Positions 32,525 to 36,672 of a stretch of 36,672 bases of DNA are shown here, piece by piece. The DNA is from a virus: positions 1-36,672 of IMG/VR virus record IMGVR_UViG_3300033233_000099; one strand, given 5' to 3'. The position numbers and the translations under genes were made by a program. The notes under the pieces were generated by a model, which made no database searches, was not told where the DNA came from, and saw nothing but the letters and a program-made list of their open reading frames with translations. Numbering within the stretch: the stretch's first letter is position 1; each line of letters starts with the position of its first letter.

Positions 32525-32724
32525 CGGGCGGCCGGATGAAGCACGCACGACAGCGGCTGCCGCTCGTGCCGGCCCGTCCACCGCGGGACATCCCGGCGAT
32601 CAGCGAGGAGGACCTGATGCGCGGCTACGGCCTGATCGAGCCGATGAGCTTGCTTGAGGTGCGCCAGCGGATCCACGCCGCGCGCGTTTTGGCGGCCGAG
32701 GCGGAACGGAAGGCGGTGCGCTGA
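32521..32724 (+). CDS. Small hypothetical protein (67 aa)
   Basis: Basic N-terminus, then a helical C-terminus (MSLLEVRQRIHAARVLAAEA). ATGA overlap with the previous gene and one-base overlap with the replisome organiser. No function recognised. Confidence 0.45.
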   Translation: MTGGRMKHARQRLPLVPARPPRDIPAISEEDLMRGYGLIEPMSLLEVRQRIHAARVLAAEAERKAVR

Positions 32725-33722
32725 TGCCGAAGCCGAGGCGCGATCCATACGTCGCGGTGGATGCCACGATCCGGCGGAACGCGAAACTCGCGGCCTTGCC
32801 GTCAGACACCGCGCGCCTGGGCTGGCTCTATGTCGGCCTGGGGGAGGCGAAGCTCCAGCGTCCGGCTGGGCGGTTCGCGTCGAGGGCCCACTGGGCCGAG
32901 GTAGCCGGACGATTCGGGCGCTACCTGGGCGACTACCTCTCGGTCGGTCTCCTCGAAGAGGCGCCGCACCTCTGTGACCGCTGCCGGGCGGGCTGGGGCG
33001 AGCTCCCGGCAGGCGCTCTCATCGTCCACGACTGGAAGCGCCATCAGACCGATCCCGGGGCGGCAGAGCGGGCTGAAGCATGGCGAGAGAACGATGACCG
33101 AACGGCGAAAGACACTCCATCGAACGACGAACGACCGCCGACAGAACGCGGATTGAACGGTCTCTCACGCGCGCGGACGCGCGATCCCGCGGGACCCCGC
33201 GCGGCGAACAGGAAGAGGAGAGAGGAAAGAGAACGTAGTGAATCTCAGGTTCCTACGGCCGTACCCGCGCGCAAGGCTGCGCGACCTTCTCGGGTCCGAG
33301 AGTTCAGTCGGGCTGGCGACATCGACCTGCGCGGTCCGTTGCTCGACGCGCGCCAGGCAAAGGCGTGGGAATCGTTCGGCCCGGAATGGGACGGCGTCAA
33401 GGCGGCCTGGCTCGGCCGTGGGCTGCGGTACCCGCCGTCGGGCTCGGTCGAGGATGAAGGCGACGACTCGCAGCGCTCGATCCTCTGGCAGATCCTCGAT
33501 GCAGCGCCGGCGGACCTGCCGCGCTGGATCGCCGAGGCGCCCAAGGGTCTCACGGGCGCTCGTCTGGTCGGCTACCTCCTCGAGCGCTGGCATGAGGCGC
33601 GGGATGTGTCGATCGAGCGGTCCGAGGCGGATGAGATTGCCTGGCTTGAGGCGAAGGGCGATCAGCGAGCGCCTCTGCCCGACGCGACCGCTGTGCTCGT
33701 GACCGGGGCGGTGTCACGGTGA
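32724..33722 (+). CDS. Replisome organiser / replication initiator-like protein
   Basis: 332 aa. The N-terminal ~115 residues (DTARLGWLYVGLGEAKLQ, WAEVAGRFGRYLGDYLSVGLLEE, then LIVHDWKRHQTDP) form the winged-helix domain of DnaD/replisome-organiser type phage proteins. Residues about 120-195 are a low-complexity, Arg/Asp/Glu-rich linker. The C-terminal domain (residues about 205-310) has ILWQILDAAPADLPRWI and a helical end, perhaps for helicase loading. The linker DNA carries periodic GAACG boxes and palindromes, as in lambda gene O, where the origin lies inside the initiator gene. Confidence 0.6.
   Translation: MPKPRRDPYVAVDATIRRNAKLAALPSDTARLGWLYVGLGEAKLQRPAGRFASRAHWAEVAGRFGRYLGDYLSVGLLEEAPHLCDRCRAGWGELPAGALIVHDWKRHQTDPGAAERAEAWRENDDRTAKDTPSNDERPPTERGLNGLSRARTRDPAGPRAANRKRREERERSESQVPTAVPARKAARPSRVREFSRAGDIDLRGPLLDARQAKAWESFGPEWDGVKAAWLGRGLRYPPSGSVEDEGDDSQRSILWQILDAAPADLPRWIAEAPKGLTGARLVGYLLERWHEARDVSIERSEADEIAWLEAKGDQRAPLPDATAVLVTGAVSR
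33089..33235 (+). other. Candidate replication origin (iteron-like array inside the initiator gene)
   Basis: GAACG occurs at 33089, 33100, 33122, 33129, 33144, 33155 and 33231. Leaving out 33129, the first six give spacings of 11, 22, 22 and 11 bp, in phase with the helix turn and not a multiple of the codon length. Just downstream are CGCGCG/GCGCG inverted repeats (33168-33183), the palindrome TCCCGCGGGA (33185-33194) and a 24-base purine tract (33210-33233). The stretch encodes a linker under weak protein constraint. Confidence 0.5.
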
Positions 33723-33994
33723 GCGTGGCAAAGGCGTGCCTGCTCTGCGGCCACGAGGGACCTGGCGTCAGCATCCGGCTGGTCGACTGGGCCGAGCCGC
33801 TCGGCGGCCGTGCGTTCGAGACGCTGCCGCGCTGCTTCGACGCCCAGGCCTGTCGGGCCCGGGTCGAGGCCGCCGGGGACCGCTGGGAGGTGCGCGACGC
33901 GACCGTGCCAACCGTGGAGCCGATGGCGTCGCCAGAGCCGACGACGGCCGTTGCTGGGCCGGCCGAGGCGGAGGTGCCGTCATGGCTGCCGTGA
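33719..33994 (+). CDS. Small zinc-ribbon protein
   Basis: 91 aa, GTG start in a GTGA overlap. CLLCG at 8-12 and CFDAQAC (about 39-45) form a split metal site, then an acidic and Pro/Ala-rich tail. Function unknown. Confidence 0.5.
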   Translation: MSVAKACLLCGHEGPGVSIRLVDWAEPLGGRAFETLPRCFDAQACRARVEAAGDRWEVRDATVPTVEPMASPEPTTAVAGPAEAEVPSWLP

Positions 33995-34284
33995 CGGGCA
34001 TCCCGATGACCGAGGCCCAGTTCCAGCGCGCGGTGCTCGACCTCGCCCACATTCTCGGCTGGTCCGTCTACCACCCGATGCTCTCGAAGTGGTCCGAGCG
34101 TGGCTGGCCGGACCTCGCCCTCGTCCGTCCACCGCGTCTCGTCTTCGCCGAGCTGAAGAGCGAACGGGGCCGCACGAGCCCGCACCAGGACCACTGGCTC
34201 GCGCTGCTCGGAGCGGTGCCGGCCGTCGAGGTCTACCTCTGGCGGCCGAGCGACATCGAGCGGATCGCCGAGCTGCTCCGATGA
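33982..34284 (+). CDS. VRR-NUC family nuclease
   Basis: 100 aa from the ATG at 33982; the GTG at 33991, in a GTGA overlap with the previous stop, is an equally good start. PD-(D/E)xK residues are visible: Glu11 in MTEAQFQ, Asp44 in GWPDL and Glu57-x-Lys59 in FAELKS, followed by the family's QDHWLALL helix. Stand-alone VRR-NUC domains of this size act as structure-specific nucleases, including Holliday junction resolution. It would resolve recombination intermediates before packaging. Confidence 0.8.
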   Translation: MAAVTGIPMTEAQFQRAVLDLAHILGWSVYHPMLSKWSERGWPDLALVRPPRLVFAELKSERGRTSPHQDHWLALLGAVPAVEVYLWRPSDIERIAELLR

Positions 34285-34514
34285 CCGGTGAGCGGCGCGT
34301 CGAATGGGACGCCTGGGCGGCCGAGCGCCTGGCCGAGGGCTGGCATCCGCGAGCCGTTGCCGTCGCCTGCGGCGTCTCGGTCCGCACGGCCTACCGCTGG
34401 CGCAAGGCGGTCGGGACGGTGAGCGTCAGCGTCGGCGGCTGGTCGGCGACGTTCCTTGCCCGGGTCGACGGTCCGCCGGTCCGGGTATCGGACTGGACGA
34501 GAGAGGAGGGCTGA
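34281..34514 (+). CDS. HTH protein, homeodomain/resolvase-like
   Basis: 77 aa. ERLAEGWHPRAVAVACGVSVRTAYRWR (a continuous stretch of residues about 15-41) is a plain helix-turn-helix. The rest is beta-like. It could be a late or early regulator. Overlaps the nuclease gene by 4 nt. Confidence 0.6.
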   Translation: MTGERRVEWDAWAAERLAEGWHPRAVAVACGVSVRTAYRWRKAVGTVSVSVGGWSATFLARVDGPPVRVSDWTREEG

Positions 34515-34517
34515 GCG

Positions 34518-34832
34518 ATGTACGAGTACGCGGCCACGGTCCTGCGCGTCGTCGACGGCGATACGGTCCATGCCGAGGTCGATCTTGGGCTCGATATCCG
34601 GGTCCGGGTGACGCTCCGGCTGGCGGGCATCAACGCCCCGGAGATCGGGACGCCGGAGGGGATCGCGGCGAAGGCGTGGCTCGTCGACCAGCTCGGGAGC
34701 GGGCCGCTCGTCATCCGCACGGTCAAGGACCGGCGGGAGAAGTTCGGGCGCTACCTGGCGACCGTCCTGGTCGATGGGCGGGACCTGAACCGGGCGATGA
34801 TCGACGCCGGGCACGCGGTGGCATACCCGTGA
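34518..34832 (+). CDS. Thermonuclease (SNase)-like protein
   Basis: 104 aa. The OB-fold nuclease pattern is clear: VLRVVDGDTVHAEVDLG, then RLAGINAPE with the catalytic-site Arg, and EKFGRYLATVLVDG with the second Arg. It lacks a signal peptide, so it acts in the cytoplasm. It is near the minimal size of the family. In phage it may degrade host DNA or process ends. GTGA overlap with the next gene. Confidence 0.8.
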   Translation: MYEYAATVLRVVDGDTVHAEVDLGLDIRVRVTLRLAGINAPEIGTPEGIAAKAWLVDQLGSGPLVIRTVKDRREKFGRYLATVLVDGRDLNRAMIDAGHAVAYP

Positions 34833-35026
34833 GCGCCTGGAACCGCCCGATGCGCCCCTGGCGTCCGGCCGACCTGCGCTGCGCGGGCTGCGCCAAGCCC
34901 GTCCGCGGCGACCAGGAGGCCAGGATGGTCGGCGCCGAGGTCTACCACCTCCGCTGCGCCCCGCTGAGTCCCCGCTCGCCCGAGCTGGAGGCCCGGATCG
35001 CCCGCCGGCAGAGGCCGACGCCATGA
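34829..35026 (+). CDS. Small zinc-binding protein
   Basis: 65 aa, GTG start. CAGC near 18-21 and HLRC near 40-43 form a LIM-like or ribbon metal site with an Arg-rich tail. Function unknown. Confidence 0.5.
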   Translation: MSAWNRPMRPWRPADLRCAGCAKPVRGDQEARMVGAEVYHLRCAPLSPRSPELEARIARRQRPTP

Positions 35027-35559
35027 TCCGCGCCGCCTTCCTTGCCGCCCTGCTCCTGCTCGCCGCCACCCCCGCCGACGCCACGGCTCCACGGCCCGCG
35101 CCCGATCCCACGGCGCTCCTCCACCCGGTCGAGCTGCCGGGGGCGGATGGGCCAGATCGGACGCGGACCGGGGCGCCGCCTGAACGTCGGGCCATGGGTG
35201 AGACCGGACCGAGCATCACGGCGTCGTCCCACGGGCAGGCTCTGGCATCTCACCCCGCCATCCTGCCCACCCCCTCGCCGGAGCTCGGAACTGCCTCCTG
35301 GTACTCCGGCTCACGCGGCTGGCATGGCGTCCCCCACGTCGCGCTCCCCTCCGGCCGCTGGACCGGCGAGATCGGGGCGCATGCCGCCGTGTGCATCTTC
35401 GAGGGTGGGCGTAGCCGGTGCGCGACGCTCCCGGTCGTCGATTGCCTGTGCGGCGGCATCCCCGGGCGGATCGTGGACCTGTCGATCGAGGCCGTGGCGC
35501 TGCTCGGGCTCGACCCCTCCCGCGGGCTATGGCGGGCAAGTGTGGAGGTGATCCGATGA
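35023..35559 (+). CDS. Secreted RlpA-like double-psi beta-barrel protein
   Basis: 178 aa, ATGA overlap. Residues 1-21 form a signal peptide (LAALLLLAATPADA). A Pro-rich spacer leads to the barrel, about residues 88-178: GTASWYSG, HAAVCI, VVDCLCGG, RIVDLSIEAVALLGLDP. This is the RlpA/expansin-like fold, which in some members cleaves or binds peptidoglycan strands. The barrel has an extra Cys pair (CLC). In the circular reading it lies four genes before the peptidase of the lysis region, so it may help to breach the cell wall. Catalysis is not proven. Confidence 0.65.
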   Translation: MIRAAFLAALLLLAATPADATAPRPAPDPTALLHPVELPGADGPDRTRTGAPPERRAMGETGPSITASSHGQALASHPAILPTPSPELGTASWYSGSRGWHGVPHVALPSGRWTGEIGAHAAVCIFEGGRSRCATLPVVDCLCGGIPGRIVDLSIEAVALLGLDPSRGLWRASVEVIR

Positions 35560-35783
35560 GCGACCTGCGCGAGGCGATCGAGGCCAGCATGAACGACATC
35601 GGGCTTGGCTGGGAGGAGCGGCTGGACCGCTCCGAGGAGCGCATCCGGGCAGCGATCCTGGCCAACATCGATCCCGCGCGCAGCTTCACGGCGTCGATGC
35701 TAGCCGCGATCGCGGCCGATGACCCCTGGGCCGCAGGTTTCCGTGCCGGCTGGCAGGCAGCACGAGAGGCGGCGCTCCGATGA
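35556..35783 (+). CDS. Small helical hypothetical protein
   Basis: 75 aa, ATGA overlaps. Helical and amphipathic with a WAAGFRAGWQAAREAAL end that recalls small phage proteins of unknown function. Confidence 0.45.
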   Translation: MSDLREAIEASMNDIGLGWEERLDRSEERIRAAILANIDPARSFTASMLAAIAADDPWAAGFRAGWQAAREAALR

Positions 35784-36286
35784 ATAGCACGCCGATCGAC
35801 ACCTACGCCGGCCAGTGCATCCATGGCGTCCCTTACGGTCCTGGCTGGTCGTGCGGGCTGTGCCCGAACGCGGCGGAAACGAGCTCGCCGACGCAGACCA
35901 TCTTGGTCAGCCAGGCGTTCTGCGGCGGCTGTGCCGCGCTCAGGGACACCCGGGCAGAGGCCGCCCGCCTCGCCGAACAGCTCGAAGCCGCCGACGCGAA
36001 GCTCGCCGAACGGGAGGAGGAGATCGAGCTGCTACGGGAGGCGCTGGCCGGAATGCTTCGCCAGTTCGCCTACTGGACGGCAGACGGAGGCCTTACGACC
36101 GGCGGTTTGTCGGCGCTCGAAAATGCTTTCGACGCGCTCGGCTGGGACGACCCGCACCCCGACCCTGCGGGGCGCTGCGAGGAGCCCGGCTGCATGCGGC
36201 AGCGGTCCTGCGGTATGCCGACGCCGGACGGATACCGCTGGCTGTGCGGTGAGCATTACCGGCTTGCCCGGAGGGCCGACCGATGA
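35780..36286 (+). CDS. Zinc-binding coiled-coil protein
   Basis: 168 aa. N-terminal Cys pairs (CGLC, CGGC at about 24-27 and 51-54), then a coiled coil of about 35 residues (RLAEQLEAADAKLAEREEE), and a C-terminal Cys cluster (CEEPGCMRQRSC, then CGEHY). It shares its coiled-coil segment with the next gene. Role unknown. Confidence 0.5.
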   Translation: MNSTPIDTYAGQCIHGVPYGPGWSCGLCPNAAETSSPTQTILVSQAFCGGCAALRDTRAEAARLAEQLEAADAKLAEREEEIELLREALAGMLRQFAYWTADGGLTTGGLSALENAFDALGWDDPHPDPAGRCEEPGCMRQRSCGMPTPDGYRWLCGEHYRLARRADR

Positions 36287-36394
36287 GCCGCCTGCTCGAT
36301 GCGATCGAAGCCCTGCGCGCCCGCGCCGAGGCCGCCGAGACCGAGGCTGCCCGCCTGGCCGAGCAGCTCGAAAACGCCGACTCCCGCTTGGCCG
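35957..36394 (+). repeat. Duplicated coiled-coil segment (two copies)
   Basis: The stretch at 35957-36008 and that at 36343-36394 encode AARLAEQLE followed by AD/LAE in the same register, with mostly silent differences. The start contexts at 36268-36297 and 36517-36545 are also nearly identical (GGCCGACCGATGAGCCGCCT). This indicates a local tandem duplication. Confidence 0.6.
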
Positions 36395-36534
36395 AGCTGG
36401 AGGAGACCGTCGATCGGCTGCGGGCAGCCCCGTGCCCATGCGGCGAGTACACGATGTCCGGCGCGCGGATTTCCCTCGCTCCGAAGCAGACCGGCGTAAT
36501 CGTCAGGTTGCGGTCCCCGGAGGCCGACCGATGA
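36283..36534 (+). CDS. Coiled-coil hypothetical protein
   Basis: 83 aa, ATGA overlap. Residues 5-48 are a heptad-type coiled coil similar to that of the previous gene; CPCG follows, then a beta-like end (TGVIVRLRSPEADR). It may pair with the preceding protein. Function unknown. Confidence 0.5.
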   Translation: MSRLLDAIEALRARAEAAETEAARLAEQLENADSRLAELEETVDRLRAAPCPCGEYTMSGARISLAPKQTGVIVRLRSPEADR

Positions 36535-36672
36535 GCCGCCTCCTCCTCCTCCTCCTCGCCGCCGTCCTCCTCGTCCTCGCCCTGCTCCTCCACCGCCGCG
36601 AGCCGGAGCTCGAGGGCCGCTGGATCGACGAAGGCGACGACGGCTTGCCGCCGGCGGACCCGCGGCTGCTGT
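36531..36672 (+). CDS. N-terminal part of a small membrane-anchored protein (cut by window end)
   Basis: 47 complete codons. MSR followed by six Leu and a hydrophobic helix to about residue 20, then a polar acidic part. The helix is coded by repeated CTC. The last base leaves a codon open that is completed by bases 1-2 if the window is circular, joining the 48 residues at the left end (96 aa in total). A single anchor with a short soluble domain next to lysis genes would suit a spanin-like role, unproven. Confidence 0.55.
   Translation, partial: MSRLLLLLLAAVLLVLALLLHRREPELEGRWIDEGDDGLPPADPRLL

Noticed and set aside
33168-33205. GC palindromes in the organiser gene as a transcription terminator
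   Set aside because: They lie within a coding region without a T-run and beside the GAACG array, so an origin role fits better.
1-36672. CRISPR arrays, tRNA genes, insertion sequences
   Set aside because: No regularly spaced direct repeats with spacers, no cloverleaf with a TTCGA-type arm, and no transposase were noticed by reading; a tRNA scan was not possible.

Overview
The window reads as an almost complete, high-GC, tailed double-stranded DNA phage of siphovirus type. Nearly every gene lies on the + strand, genes overlap by ATGA or GTGA junctions, and third codon positions are overwhelmingly G or C. The host is therefore probably a high-GC bacterium (actinobacterial or chloroflexotal by style), but nothing here names it. 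The two window ends also join in frame: the truncated membrane protein at the right end runs into the truncated gene at the left end without a stop. The 36,672 bases may thus be one complete circular or circularly permuted genome.

Layout. 1-1.5 kb: lysis-type genes (C39/papain-like peptidase, small conserved protein, two-helix holin-like protein). 1.5-6.7 kb: packaging and portal (small and large terminase, a small protein resembling the Acb2/Tad1 hairpin family, portal, MuF-type minor head protein). 6.7-12.5 kb: head (protease-scaffold fusion, major capsid with an Ig/Fn3-like insertion, connectors, tail completion). 12.5-20.8 kb: tail (major tail protein, G/GT chaperones, tape measure, tail tip, lectin-like protein, repeat protein, fibre). 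20.8-23.2 kb: a minus-strand block of different base usage with a GT87-type membrane glycosyltransferase, a two-helix membrane protein, an unknown protein and a phage repressor. 23.2-23.5 kb: divergent immunity switch. 23.5-36.7 kb: a long early operon with an annealing-type recombinase, SbcD and SbcC homologues, a metallopeptidase, a replisome organiser, VRR-NUC and SNase nucleases, an RlpA-like secreted protein and many tiny zinc-ribbon proteins.

The most notable signals are below the gene level. Two canonical -1 slippery heptamers occur in the right reading frame, each followed at 7-9 nt by a hairpin. GGGGGGC at the end of tail gene G makes the expected G-T fusion. CCCTTTA near the end of the portal gene would fuse the portal to the MuF head protein (814 aa). 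Inside the replisome-organiser gene there is an array of GAACG boxes spaced 11/22/22/11 bp, next to palindromes and a purine tract; this looks like a replication origin.

How the parts fit together: the repressor and a Cro-like gene read from a promoter that gives a leaderless message form a genetic switch. The early operon supplies recombination-based replication. The late operon packages DNA and builds a capsid and tail unusually rich in Ig-like and carbohydrate-binding modules. The minus-strand block may be a lysogenic-conversion cassette that alters the host surface. No integrase, partition system, DNA polymerase or primase was recognised.
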